A DNA stretch of 64,000 nt from an uncultured Bacilli bacterium (GTDB lineage Bacteria; Bacillota_I; Bacilli_A; RF39; UBA660): positions 1 to 64,000 of the forward strand of contig CAKOHR010000004.1 of assembly GCA_934085825.1 (NCBI GenBank). Reading direction: 5' to 3'. The notes beneath the pieces were generated by a model. That model was not told the DNA's origin. It saw nothing but the letters and a program-made list of their open reading frames with translations, and did not search any database. This document shows, piece by piece, positions 1 to 8,292 of this stretch (positions within the stretch are counted from its first letter, which is position 1; each line of letters opens with the position of its first letter). Both the position numbers and the translations under genes were made by a program.

Positions 1-76
1 TCCTGGTAGCTCAGCTGGATAGAGCAATCGCCTTCTAAGCGATCGGTCGTGAGTTCGAATCTCGCCCAGGACACCA
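1..76 (+). tRNA. tRNA-Arg (anticodon TCT), first base missing at window edge
   Basis: The cloverleaf folds fully. The anticodon stem is 27-31/39-43 and the loop is CTTCTAA, with TCT at 34-36 reading AGA. The T arm holds TTCGAAT. The 3' acceptor strand CCAGGAC (66-72) is followed by discriminator A73 and an encoded CCA (74-76). It needs a 5' strand starting with G, but the window begins at the second base, so one nucleotide lies outside. AGA is expected to be a common Arg codon in an AT-rich genome. Confidence 0.95.
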
Positions 77-84
77 ATTTGAAT

Positions 85-122
85 AAAAAAGCCTAGAAAA
101 TAAATGTTTTCTAGGTTTTTTG
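85..122 (+). terminator. Rho-independent terminator after tRNA-Arg
   Basis: CCTAGAAAA (92-100) pairs perfectly with TTTTCTAGG (107-115) and is followed by a run of T. An A-run precedes the stem, so it could also work for minus-strand transcription. Confidence 0.85.
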
Positions 123-139
123 TTATAAAATTATCCAAA

Positions 140-166
140 TAAAAACACCATTTAAATTGGTGTTTA
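140..166 (-). terminator. Terminator overlapping the stop of the thioredoxin-like gene
   Basis: AAACACCA (143-150) pairs with TGGTGTTT (158-165). On the minus strand the hairpin is followed by a short T-run, and it includes the stop codon of the 164-892 gene. Confidence 0.75.
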
Positions 167-892
167 ACAAGCTTTATTATCTTTACAAACAGTATCATCT
201 TTGATTGCTTTAATTAAATCTTTATATGCAGTTTTCAATTCTTCTTTTTGTTTATCATCTAAGGCTTTATACGGATCTTTTTGACTTTCTACTGTTGCTA
301 CATGGAACCCTTTAACTTTACCACCTGACATAGATACAACTGTTGGGGCATATAATCTTTTTACTCCAGTGTCATACATATTTCCTGCATCATCTGTTAC
401 ATAAAATTCTTCAAGTTTTTTATCTAAAATTTTTAAAATTGAATAGTAGGCATCTGTTCCTTTTTTAGTTTGTTCAGGTTCAATACTTCCTGAAAATTTG
501 TAAGTATCTCTCATATCTAGTATATCAACATAATAAATTTTGTCGACGTTTAATTCCTTTGCGGTTTCAAGTAATACGGGAACTGCATTTCTACACCATG
601 GACAAGCTGCAAAACCAAAGTAGATGATTGCATCTTCATTTTTCATAATATCGAGAATTTCTTGACCACTTTTATAAATAATAGGATTTTCTTCTTCAAT
701 TTCTACATTTAAATATTCTTTTTCATTGTTTTCATTAACAAGGCCATTTAAACTTTCATATTCTTGTTTAAATTTAACAGCATCTGTTACTTTAATTTCT
801 TTATGATTAGCAATTGCATATACACATAATCCTATAACTGAAAGTGCACATACAATAATTATTATAAAATATATTTTATTACTTTTTTCCAT
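164..892 (-). CDS. Membrane-anchored thioredoxin-like protein
   Basis: A 242-residue protein with one N-terminal hydrophobic segment (about residues 7-26) and no lipobox, so it is probably anchored with its body outside the membrane. Around residue 97 it carries ACPWC, a CxxC redox pair at the start of a predicted helix, in a thioredoxin-like context (IIYFGFAACPWCRNAVPVL). A cis-Pro-like APTVV segment sits about 80 residues later. This resembles the thioredoxin-fold proteins annotated as bacteriocin-transport-accessory or TlpA-like. The centre is PW, not the thioredoxin GP. A role in extracytoplasmic thiol-disulfide exchange is inferred and the substrate is unknown. Two further cysteines lie at the extreme C terminus. 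It has its own promoter and terminator. Confidence 0.75.
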   Translation of the reverse strand: MEKSNKIYFIIIIVCALSVIGLCVYAIANHKEIKVTDAVKFKQEYESLNGLVNENNEKEYLNVEIEEENPIIYKSGQEILDIMKNEDAIIYFGFAACPWCRNAVPVLLETAKELNVDKIYYVDILDMRDTYKFSGSIEPEQTKKGTDAYYSILKILDKKLEEFYVTDDAGNMYDTGVKRLYAPTVVSMSGGKVKGFHVATVESQKDPYKALDDKQKEELKTAYKDLIKAIKDDTVCKDNKAC

Positions 893-913
893 ACTTCTAT
901 CACTTCCATTAAA

Positions 914-942
914 ATAATAACATAATTAAAAAACTAGTGCAA
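914..942 (-). promoter_or_regulatory. Promoter of the thioredoxin-like gene
   Basis: On the minus strand TTGCAC (937-942), a 17-bp spacer and TATTAT (914-919) stand just upstream of the 892 start. The promoter overlaps the terminator of the preceding tag gene. Confidence 0.65.
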
Positions 943-961
943 TAAATTTTGCCTAGTTTTT
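928..961 (-). terminator. Terminator of the TetR-ABC-tag operon
   Basis: On the minus strand AAAACTAG, then GCAA...TTGC, then CTAGTTTT form a stepped hairpin followed by T-rich sequence, overlapping the end of tag. Confidence 0.7.
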
Positions 962-1486
962 CTTAAAACACTCATTTTCATGGGAATTAATTAAACCTAT
1001 CGCTTGAAGATATGAATATATTATTGCTGAACCTACAAACTTCATTCCCCTTCTACTTAAATCTTGGGAGATATTATCTGATATATCCGATCTTGTTTTA
1101 TCATTTTCATAAATGGGATAATTTTTAAAATATTTAAGTAAATAGTTTTTAAATCCATTATGTTCTATAGAAATACTTTTAAATAATTTGGCATTATTTA
1201 TACTAGCTTTTATTTTTAACTTATTTCTAATTATATCTTTATTATTTATAAGTTCATTTATTTTTATATCATCATATTTTATAACTTTATCTATATTAAA
1301 ATTATCATATGTCTTTCTAAAAGAATCTCTTTTATTTAAGACACATTCCCAGGAAAGACCTGCTTGAAAACTTTCTAAAATAAGCATTTCAAACAAATAA
1401 CTTTCTTCTAAATTAAGTACTCCCCACTCCTTGTCATGATATTTGACATACAAGGGATTATTTAAGTTACACCACTTACATCTCAT
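953..1486 (-). CDS. tag: DNA-3-methyladenine glycosylase I
   Basis: Removes 3-methyladenine from alkylated DNA as the first step of base excision repair. The protein has 177 residues, close to the family norm. It keeps the N-terminal Cys3 and YHDKEWG with His17, the catalytic-pocket glutamate in LESFQAGLSW (Glu38), and the C-terminal NSHENECF. These His/Cys positions match the zinc-binding ends known from E. coli Tag. The start overlaps the stop of the upstream ABC permease by 4 bp, so it is translationally coupled as the last gene of a TetR-controlled exporter operon. That is an unusual partner and may be only operon hitch-hiking. Confidence 0.95.
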   Translation of the reverse strand: MRCKWCNLNNPLYVKYHDKEWGVLNLEESYLFEMLILESFQAGLSWECVLNKRDSFRKTYDNFNIDKVIKYDDIKINELINNKDIIRNKLKIKASINNAKLFKSISIEHNGFKNYLLKYFKNYPIYENDKTRSDISDNISQDLSRRGMKFVGSAIIYSYLQAIGLINSHENECFKKN

Positions 1487-2625
1487 GATACCATTTTCCT
1501 TCTAGATGCAATATTATTTAGGATAATAAATATTACAGCAAATATTATTAAGACCAACATGTTAAGCCATACCGTTTTTAAATTAGCAAATGATAAAACT
1601 TCAAGTTCTGCTAGAAAATCATTTGTATTAATATACCAATATGCAGGTAGTATATGTGCTATTTTTATGACGCTTAAAGGGAGCCACTTTACAGGTATAA
1701 AAGCACCACATAGAAAAGCTTGGGATAATGCAACTACATTAACTATACCTGATACTGCTTCTTTACTTTTAACTAATGTACTAATAAATAAAGCCATAGA
1801 TAAAAGAGCAAATGAAAATATAAATGTATTTAGAATATATAATAAACCTCTTTCTGTAAATGTTAAAGAGCCAAATATAATAAAAGCTAAAATATTATAT
1901 AAAATAACTACGAAAATAGAATATAAACTACTTGCTATTAAAATATATTTATTATGTTTTTTATAATCCATACTACTTACAATAATTCTCTTTTTAGTAG
2001 TTTTTTTATTAAAACTAGATAAAACTAAACATATAATAAAGAGAATAACTGCAATTAAAGTATAGCTTGCAAAATTATAATATCTTGAAAATCTGGATAA
2101 TTCCGTAGTATTTATTTTAGTAGTAAGCTTCACTTTACTATTTTCATCAAGTGCATTATTTACTTTACTTAATAAAGTACTCTTATCACTATATTCTTTT
2201 CTTAATACTTTGATAGTTTTAATATATCTAGTTAAAAGCATTTCTGCTAAATTTGATGAATAATCCCCACTAGATTTAATTTCTATATTACCATTTTTCC
2301 CACTTAAAATGTTTTCTTCATACCCACTCGGAATATATATTACATAACTTGCATCACGATAAAATATGGCATCATCTATAGCTCTTTTAGTATTTTTTAC
2401 ATCGATTATATTAGCATTTTCTTTAAAATAACTAACTAAATCGTTAGAAAGATCCGTATTATCATTATTAACTATTATTATATCTGGCTTACTTTCTTTA
2501 AAAGTACTTGTTACATCATTACTGCTCATGTTTATTGTACCAAATATTACGAGCATTATAGTAAATCCTATGATTGTACCTTTATATTTTTTTACTACTT
2601 TCCAAAATGTTTTAAATACTATCAT
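1483..2625 (-). CDS. ABC-2 type exporter permease (second subunit)
   Basis: A 380-residue membrane protein. One N-terminal helix (about 14-33) is followed by a long extracytoplasmic stretch (about 35-180) and then five or six helices to the C terminus, the layout of ABC-2 exporter permeases of the YhgE/DrrB type. Its start overlaps the end of the other permease by 14 bp. With the adjacent ATPase it should form a heterodimeric efflux pump. The substrate cannot be read from sequence; the TetR regulator suggests a drug-like or membrane-active compound. Confidence 0.85.
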   Translation of the reverse strand: MIVFKTFWKVVKKYKGTIIGFTIMLVIFGTINMSSNDVTSTFKESKPDIIIVNNDNTDLSNDLVSYFKENANIIDVKNTKRAIDDAIFYRDASYVIYIPSGYEENILSGKNGNIEIKSSGDYSSNLAEMLLTRYIKTIKVLRKEYSDKSTLLSKVNNALDENSKVKLTTKINTTELSRFSRYYNFASYTLIAVILFIICLVLSSFNKKTTKKRIIVSSMDYKKHNKYILIASSLYSIFVVILYNILAFIIFGSLTFTERGLLYILNTFIFSFALLSMALFISTLVKSKEAVSGIVNVVALSQAFLCGAFIPVKWLPLSVIKIAHILPAYWYINTNDFLAELEVLSFANLKTVWLNMLVLIIFAVIFIILNNIASRRKMVS

Positions 2626-3769
2626 ATTTTTGCCTCCTTAAACTGATACTTGATATAAGTAACATTATAAATGAAAATATAAGTAAACTTAAAACATTAA
2701 AAATATATCTGCTTTCAAATCCATAGTAATATAGAGCATAGAAGCCATCTGTAATCATGGCGGCTGGATTTATCATATTTAATATGGGTATATTCTTATC
2801 AATTACATACTTCATAGTAATTCCCATCATACCTGATAAGAATGATAGAAACATGGTTACACCAATTAGAATACCACTTTTAGCATTTTCATTAGTTTTT
2901 AAAATGGTGGCAATAATACATCCAAGTGATAAGCCTGCTAGAGAACCCACAACAGCCAGCAGGGCAATTAAGCCAATATTAGAGTTATAATCAATCTTTA
3001 AAACAAAGATTGTATAGACAAATAATAAAATTAAACCGAGTATTTGCACAACTAGACTTGCGAGTAAACCACTAAGTAGAAGAGTACTTTTAGGAATCGG
3101 AGCTGCATTATTTCTCTTACCTACACTACTCATATTTGGCATATTTTTATTTATAATATACATTGATATTGCTCCACCATATAAAGCGGCCATAGCAATT
3201 AAAGTATAATATTCAATCATTGTATAACTTAAATTACTTCTGGATATATTTTTAAATTCTACTGTTTCATTTAAACTTTCCATTACATTACTTATTACCG
3301 TTTGATAATCTAAGTTGCCTTTGCTTATTTCCTCATTTACAGTATTTTCAATTATTTTCTTATTACTATTTACTTCATCCACAAAAAACTTAAGTATCGT
3401 TTCATATATGCCATTATCATTTATAGTTATATTTACATCACTATTATTAAATTCTAGATAGCCAGTTATTTCTTTATTTTCCAAAAGTTTACTTGCATCT
3501 TCTTTTTTTAATACTTTTACATTAAATAATTTATTATCACTATCTTTACTTGCTTCATTTATAGCTTCTTTAAATACAGTGTTATTTTCATAGTCTGGAC
3601 TATCTACAACAGCAATATCAAAGGCATGAAATGCTTCATTATTTTCGATATCTTTAAATGCCATATGAAAAAATGTACCAAGTAATATTGGAAAGATAAA
3701 TGTCCAGAATATGAGGGATTTATTTCTAAAAAGTACTTTTAAAGAATATTTAAAATTATGGATAAACAT
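2612..3769 (-). CDS. ABC-2 type exporter permease (first subunit)
   Basis: A 385-residue protein with the same plan as its neighbour: an N-terminal helix in KSLIFWTFIFPILLG, a large outer domain (about 45-180) and five C-terminal helices including a conserved MINPAAMITDGFYAL segment. The stop and start codons overlap those of the ATPase and the second permease, so the three products are coupled at translation. It is inferred to be one half of the transmembrane channel. Confidence 0.87.
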   Translation of the reverse strand: MFIHNFKYSLKVLFRNKSLIFWTFIFPILLGTFFHMAFKDIENNEAFHAFDIAVVDSPDYENNTVFKEAINEASKDSDNKLFNVKVLKKEDASKLLENKEITGYLEFNNSDVNITINDNGIYETILKFFVDEVNSNKKIIENTVNEEISKGNLDYQTVISNVMESLNETVEFKNISRSNLSYTMIEYYTLIAMAALYGGAISMYIINKNMPNMSSVGKRNNAAPIPKSTLLLSGLLASLVVQILGLILLFVYTIFVLKIDYNSNIGLIALLAVVGSLAGLSLGCIIATILKTNENAKSGILIGVTMFLSFLSGMMGITMKYVIDKNIPILNMINPAAMITDGFYALYYYGFESRYIFNVLSLLIFSFIMLLISSISLRRQKYDSI

Positions 3770-4707
3770 TAATCTCTCAAATCCTTTCCAGTAAGTTCTA
3801 AGAACACATCATTAAGGGTTGGTCTTTCACTAAATATTTTAGAATAAGTAACTTTTTTAGAATGTAAAAAGCTAGTTAATTCACCAAGATTATCTTTACC
3901 CTTTATATAAGTAATTACTAAAGTGTTTCCATTTTCTATAACACTATCAACTGTTTTAAATGTTTTTATTTCATCAACTATTTTAGAACTTATTTTCTTT
4001 ACTTCTAAAGTTATTTTTTCTTCTAGTTTTGCAAGTGATTTTAACTCATCAGTTGTACCTTCAGCTAAAATTTTACCTTTATCAAGAATAATAATTCTAT
4101 CACAAATCATTTCTACTTCTTCCATATAATGCGTTGTATAAACAATCGTAGCTCCATCATCACGTAGTTTTTTAATACCATCTAAGATATTATTTCTACT
4201 TTGAGGATCTACCGCAACAGTTGGTTCATCTAAAAATATTAATTTAGGTTTATGAGCTATACCACATGCAATATTAAGTCTTCTAAGTAAACCTCCAGAT
4301 AATTGTTTTGGGTAAAATTTAGTAAATTCTTTTAAACCAACAAGGTTTACGGCCTCTTCTACATAGGATTTTCTTAAAAGTTTATCACTTATATATAATC
4401 CGCAGAAATAATCTATATTTTCATAAACAGTGAGTTCTTCAAAAACTGCTACTTCTTGAAATATTACTCCAATGTTTCTTTTTATATCATAAGCATCTGG
4501 CTTCATTTCTTTGCCAAATATCTTAATTGTTCCTTTTTCGAAATTAAGTAAGTTAAGTATCGAGTTAATCGTCGTAGATTTACCACTTCCATTTGGTCCA
4601 AGTAAACCTAGAATTTCTCCTTCATTAACATCAAAAGATAAATCATCTATGGCTTTTAAATCCTTATAACTTTTACTTAATTTTTTTACTTCAATTATTT
4701 TTTTCAT
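3769..4707 (-). CDS. ABC transporter ATP-binding protein (drug-export type)
   Basis: A 312-residue ATPase powering the two downstream permeases. Visible motifs are Walker A GPNGSGKST (about residue 38), the signature LSGGLLRRLNIA (about 138), Walker B LIFLDEP (about 158) and the switch His in YTTHYMEE. The roughly 90-residue C-terminal extension after the nucleotide-binding domain is typical of CcmA/DrrA-type export ATPases. Translation most likely starts at the ATG at 4707, which has GGAG eight bases upstream. A GTG one codon earlier (4710) is possible. The 5' end overlaps the preceding small gene. Confidence 0.93.
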   Translation of the reverse strand: MKKIIEVKKLSKSYKDLKAIDDLSFDVNEGEILGLLGPNGSGKSTTINSILNLLNFEKGTIKIFGKEMKPDAYDIKRNIGVIFQEVAVFEELTVYENIDYFCGLYISDKLLRKSYVEEAVNLVGLKEFTKFYPKQLSGGLLRRLNIACGIAHKPKLIFLDEPTVAVDPQSRNNILDGIKKLRDDGATIVYTTHYMEEVEMICDRIIILDKGKILAEGTTDELKSLAKLEEKITLEVKKISSKIVDEIKTFKTVDSVIENGNTLVITYIKGKDNLGELTSFLHSKKVTYSKIFSERPTLNDVFLELTGKDLRD

Positions 4708-4909
4708 CACTTATTCTCCTTACATATATTTCTTTATTTTTTAAACTAATTTTACTTACTTCATAACCATATTTCATAAGTCCTTTTTTACTATTTAAAA
4801 ATGAATGGTCTATTTCAAATCCTAGAATATTTTCAATTTCTCCAAAACCTAGAACTACATTTTCCTTACCTAAAGATGATATATATTCCCATAGTTTACT
4901 ATATTTCAT
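4691..4909 (-). CDS. Small protein resembling the DUF7662 domain
   Basis: A 72-residue cytoplasmic-looking protein between the TetR regulator and the ABC ATPase, overlapping both by a few bases. Its pattern (KYSKLWEYISSLG, then VVLGFGEIENILGF, then a hydrophobic end with IYVRRI) recalls the short DUF7662-type fold found alone or attached to regulators. The assignment is from memory of the consensus and no function is known. It may be a small sensor or accessory factor, because it is inserted exactly between regulator and pump. Confidence 0.55.
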   Translation of the reverse strand: MKYSKLWEYISSLGKENVVLGFGEIENILGFEIDHSFLNSKKGLMKYGYEVSKISLKNKEIYVRRISDEKNN

Positions 4910-5472
4910 TTTTTATCCTCCAAAAGTACTAAAGCTTTAAATTCACTTGATAGAAGTTTACTTATTTCTTCATCTGTTAAATTGACAGCTTCACAGGCAA
5001 TTAACGTAGCAAGCCCATGAGTGAACAACCACATCTTAACATGAAATGATTTTAAATTTTCTCCAGTTAAACTAGTACTCATATTTATATATTTTTCTAC
5101 TTCAGCAAAATTACCATCGGCAGTTTCAACAAATTCACTTATTGAAAGGTTAGTTTTACTCATGAAAAGAACTTTAAATATGTTTTTCTCTTCTCTAGCA
5201 AACTTTATATAATTAATACCAGTTTGCTTATATTTTGGCATTTCATCATTCATATTATTTGTTATAAAATCATAAAAATATTTTATCATTACTTTATTTA
5301 ACTCATTTAGTAACTCTTCACTATTTTCAAACTGATAATAGATTGGTCTTATAGAACAATTTAACTTTCTTGCTATTTCTCTATTACTTACCTTTTCTAT
5401 GCCTTCACTTCTCACAATTTCTAAAGCAGCACTCAGTATGTCTTTTTTACTTATCTTTATTTGTTTTGGCAA
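4906..5472 (-). CDS. TetR/AcrR family transcriptional repressor
   Basis: A 188-residue protein. Residues about 8-55 form the TetR helix-turn-helix (ILSAALEIVRSEGIEKVSNR, then EIARKLNCSIRPIYYQF). The rest is the helical ligand-binding and dimerisation domain. It starts with TTG at 5472, preceded by AAGGTG. As the first gene of the operon, it is expected to repress itself together with the pump. A perfect 20-bp palindrome sits across the promoter immediately upstream. Confidence 0.9.
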   Translation of the reverse strand: MPKQIKISKKDILSAALEIVRSEGIEKVSNREIARKLNCSIRPIYYQFENSEELLNELNKVMIKYFYDFITNNMNDEMPKYKQTGINYIKFAREEKNIFKVLFMSKTNLSISEFVETADGNFAEVEKYINMSTSLTGENLKSFHVKMWLFTHGLATLIACEAVNLTDEEISKLLSSEFKALVLLEDKK

Positions 5473-5493
5473 TCTATCACCTTCTTATATTTA

Positions 5494-5522
5494 ATTGTAT
5501 CACGTGATACAATATTTGTAAA
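5494..5522 (-). promoter_or_regulatory. TetR operon promoter with embedded 20-bp operator
   Basis: On the minus strand TTTACA (5517-5522), a 17-bp spacer and TACAAT (5494-5499). The perfect palindrome ATTGTATCACGTGATACAAT (5494-5513) covers the -10 box and most of the spacer, so bound repressor would block RNA polymerase. Confidence 0.85.
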
Positions 5523-5556
5523 TAAAAAGATGTTAAAACATTTTTTCAACATCTTT
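5521..5556 (-). terminator. Terminator of spoVIF
   Basis: On the minus strand AAAGATGTT (5556-5548) pairs with AACATCTTT and is followed by T-rich sequence. The hairpin includes the spoVIF stop codon. Confidence 0.75.
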
Positions 5557-5775
5557 AGGTACTTTATCATCAACTATTTTACTTATTATTTTCTTCTTTT
5601 GTTCATCTGTTACCTTTTTGCCTGTCATTTTACTTAAAGTATCAATTACTTCCGTTAAAGTTTTTTCATCTTTCATATTTCCTTTTTGAAGTTTTTCCGC
5701 TAAACTTATAATAGTATTTTTATCTACCTTAGTCTTCTTTTCCACCTTTTTAAAAAATTCATCTCCAAATTTCAT
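5533..5775 (-). CDS. spoVIF: Stage VI sporulation protein F-like
   Basis: An 80-residue protein matching the small SpoVIF (YjcC) family: FGDEFFKKVEKKTKVDKNTI, a conserved central MKDEKTLTEVI, and C-terminal DDKVPKDVEKM. In Bacillus subtilis SpoVIF acts in late spore-coat assembly. It is a single-gene unit with its own terminator, upstream of the TetR operon in the same direction. With sigE and spoIIGA elsewhere in the window it argues for a spore-forming lineage. Confidence 0.8.
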   Translation of the reverse strand: MKFGDEFFKKVEKKTKVDKNTIISLAEKLQKGNMKDEKTLTEVIDTLSKMTGKKVTDEQKKKIISKIVDDKVPKDVEKMF

Positions 5776-5860
5776 TAAAAAGCCTCCCTAAAGTAATATA
5801 TGCAAAATTTTGAAAATGGAATTTATAATTTTTGTTTCTTTAGTCTAATAGTCAAAAATG

Positions 5861-6049
5861 CTAAAAACTGCCACTGCCGTGCTTCCATATAATTCTAGAA
5901 ATATTTCTCCTGTTGCTGGGATCAAAATTTGAAAAATTAGCAAAAAAGAAATTATTATTTACTCCATCAAAAGCTAGAACTTTTATTGTTTCTTCTCTTA
6001 CATCTTTTAACCACTCTAAAGTTAATTTAATATTATAAATTCTATTTCT
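5861..6049 (-). other. Short open frame, possibly a gene remnant
   Basis: Between spoVIF and the phosphohexomutase a 62-codon open stretch reads on the minus strand (containing LTLEWLKDVREETIKVLAF, then FANFSNFDPSNRR) and ends at TAG (5861-5863). It has no convincing start or ribosome site. I do not recognise it. It may be the decayed C-terminal end of a gene. Confidence 0.25.
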
Positions 6050-7428
6050 TACAATGTGTCAATTGGTTTATTATACTTTTCAATCATCGGAAGGTATATG
6101 CTTTTTAAAGAAAGTATTCCCTCTTCACTTGTTGCTTCTGCTCTGAAAGTTAAATTTGGACCAGTATTTGAAGCTCTAACTAAAACCCAACCATTTGTGT
6201 AAGTAATTCTTACTCCATCTATATCATTTATTGGATAATTTTCTTTTTTGGCATAAGCTTTTATTTGCTCTACAACATTAAACTTTATCGAATCATCACA
6301 AGGAATTTTTATTTCTGGGGTTGAATAATACTTTGGATAGTTTTTAACTAATTTACTTAATTTTTCATTTGTTTTACTCAAGATTTCTAAAAGTCTAAGT
6401 GATGCATATATAGCACTTGCACAGTCAGCATCGCGATCTCTAAAATAAAGATGTCCAGAATATTCACCACCAAAAGGTAAATTATCTTGGTGAGTTTTAA
6501 ATTCAGTATATGAAGCCCCGGTTTTATAACAAATTCCTTTCCCCCCCCATCTTGTAATCATATCGTCCATAGATTTAGAACATTTTATGTCATAAAGAAA
6601 TGTTTTGTTTTGAACATTATTAAACATATCTTGAATATATAAAAGCATTAGGTATTCAATTGGCATTATTTCACCATTTTCCATAACTACACCAATTCTA
6701 TCACCGTCTCCATCATAAGCAACACCAAAATCTGCTCTATTATCTTTGACAGCCTTTTGTAATTGTCTCATATTTTCAGGCACAGCAGGATCCGGATGAT
6801 GACTAGGGAAATTACCATCAGAAATATCATTTATATATATTGGATTGCAAAAAACACTATCAAAAACTTTTCTTATTATATGGGTTGTAGCTCCATTTCC
6901 TGGATCAATTACAACTTTTCTTTTATTTTTTCCAAACTTTAATGAATATTTTAAATATTCCAAATATTTATCTGTAATATTTGTATTTGTAATTCCTCCT
7001 TGACCATTTTTAAAATTACCTGCAAGAGTATATCTCTTAAAATCTTCAATCATTTCTCCTCGGGCATTAATCATTCCATCAAAAGACATTTTAAAACCAT
7101 TGTCATCTTTAGGATTATGTGAAGCTGTTACCATGATGCCAGGCATTTGATTAATATATCTTGCATAATAATTCATTGGTGTTGTTGTATATCCTAGTGA
7201 TACAATATTTATACCACTTGAAATTAAACCTTTGATTAAATTTTGTGTTAAACTTTCACTCGAAAGTCTGTTATCATGAGAAACTATGCATGATGTTTTA
7301 TTATACTTTTCTTGAAGATAAGAACCATAACTTTTCCCTACAGTAAATGCTACTTGTTCATTTATAGTTGTTGGATATGTTCCTCTTATATCATATGCTC
7401 TAAATATTTCTTCATTTATAGTATCCAT
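6049..7428 (-). CDS. Phosphomannomutase/phosphoglucomutase
   Basis: Interconverts hexose 1- and 6-phosphates, feeding cell-wall and polysaccharide precursor synthesis. About 459 residues with the four alpha-D-phosphohexomutase domains. The phosphoserine loop is TASHNPKDDNGFK (about residue 100). The Mg2+ loop is DGDGDRIGVV (about 240). The sugar-binding loop is GGEYSGHLYFRD (about 325). The phosphate-binding loop is RASNTGPN (about 425). I start it at the ATG at 7428, nine bases after GAGG; an ATG at 7437 touches the ribosome site. A run of eight G (minus strand, 6541-6548) encodes two Gly codons. Confidence 0.93.
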   Translation of the reverse strand: MDTINEEIFRAYDIRGTYPTTINEQVAFTVGKSYGSYLQEKYNKTSCIVSHDNRLSSESLTQNLIKGLISSGINIVSLGYTTTPMNYYARYINQMPGIMVTASHNPKDDNGFKMSFDGMINARGEMIEDFKRYTLAGNFKNGQGGITNTNITDKYLEYLKYSLKFGKNKRKVVIDPGNGATTHIIRKVFDSVFCNPIYINDISDGNFPSHHPDPAVPENMRQLQKAVKDNRADFGVAYDGDGDRIGVVMENGEIMPIEYLMLLYIQDMFNNVQNKTFLYDIKCSKSMDDMITRWGGKGICYKTGASYTEFKTHQDNLPFGGEYSGHLYFRDRDADCASAIYASLRLLEILSKTNEKLSKLVKNYPKYYSTPEIKIPCDDSIKFNVVEQIKAYAKKENYPINDIDGVRITYTNGWVLVRASNTGPNLTFRAEATSEEGILSLKSIYLPMIEKYNKPIDTL

Positions 7429-7450
7429 TAAAATCATCCTCTTTATTTTT

Positions 7451-8188
7451 CTATTTTATTATGGCTTCTAAAGCTAATTTTATCATATTATTTAATGAAG
7501 TTTGTCTTTCTTCAATTGAAAGCACTATGTTACTGTATTTTGAATCTACTACAGTTGCTATAGCAGTTGCTTTTCTTCCTAAACTATTTGCAATGTGAAT
7601 TAAGCCAAATGCTTCCATTTCTTCACCTAAAACTTCATATTCTTTTGGTATTCTTGAAAGTACTCTTTCAAAATCTATATATGGACCAAAGACGTCCATT
7701 GTTGTAAGCATTCCTTTATGTAAATTATTATTTAAACCTAGTTCATTTGCAGCTTGCATAACGTTATTATTAAGCTCTTCATTTGCTTTAACTACTCTTT
7801 CTCTATAATTGTTAAATGTGTATGCAAAATTGGACTCACTGTAAACACTTTCACTTAATAACATATCATTAATGTTTGCTTTTGGACTTACTGCCCCACA
7901 AGTACCTATTCTAATAATTTTTTCTACATTAAAAAAGTGAAATAATTCAAATGAGTAAATCCCCATACTAGGCATGCCCATTCCACTTCCCATTACAGTT
8001 ACTGGAATACCTTTATATGTACCAGTAAATCCAAGCATGTTACGTACGCTTGTAACGCATCTAGCATTTTCCAAAAAATTTTCTGCAATGTACTTGGCTC
8101 TTAATGGATCCCCTGGCATTAAAACTAACTTTGCTATATTTTCTTTATTTTCTACTTCAATATGTATTGGGTTTTCACCTATAAACAT
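7451..8188 (-). CDS. deoD: Purine nucleoside phosphorylase, DeoD type
   Basis: Phosphorolysis of purine (deoxy)nucleosides in nucleoside salvage. The protein has 245 residues, the normal length for the hexameric DeoD class. Motifs are MPGDPLRAKYIAE (phosphate loop, about 24), GSGMGMPSMGIYSFEL (about 67), RIGTCGAV (about 92) and the ribose/base-binding GEEMEAFGL (about 180). Its position just upstream of a phosphopentomutase-like hexomutase gene on the same strand could link ribose-1-phosphate and hexose-phosphate use, but that is speculation. Confidence 0.95.
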   Translation of the reverse strand: MFIGENPIHIEVENKENIAKLVLMPGDPLRAKYIAENFLENARCVTSVRNMLGFTGTYKGIPVTVMGSGMGMPSMGIYSFELFHFFNVEKIIRIGTCGAVSPKANINDMLLSESVYSESNFAYTFNNYRERVVKANEELNNNVMQAANELGLNNNLHKGMLTTMDVFGPYIDFERVLSRIPKEYEVLGEEMEAFGLIHIANSLGRKATAIATVVDSKYSNIVLSIEERQTSLNNMIKLALEAIIK

Positions 8189-8224
8189 TTTTATTCACCA
8201 CTACTTTCTACTTCAATTTTATCA

Positions 8225-8254
8225 AAAAAATGTACTTTTTACTAGTACATTTTT
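8225..8254 (-). terminator. Terminator between the YbaK-like gene and deoD
   Basis: On the minus strand AATGTAC pairs with GTACATT across a nine-base loop and is followed by a run of T. Confidence 0.7.
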
Positions 8255-8292
8255 AATACTTGACAAAAATTAAAAAAGATTTAATAATAATT

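Noticed and set aside
1559..1966. 135-codon open frame on the plus strand inside the ABC permease gene
   Set aside because: It is the complement of a hydrophobic membrane-protein gene, has no ribosome site and no family, while the opposite strand has a complete permease in an operon.
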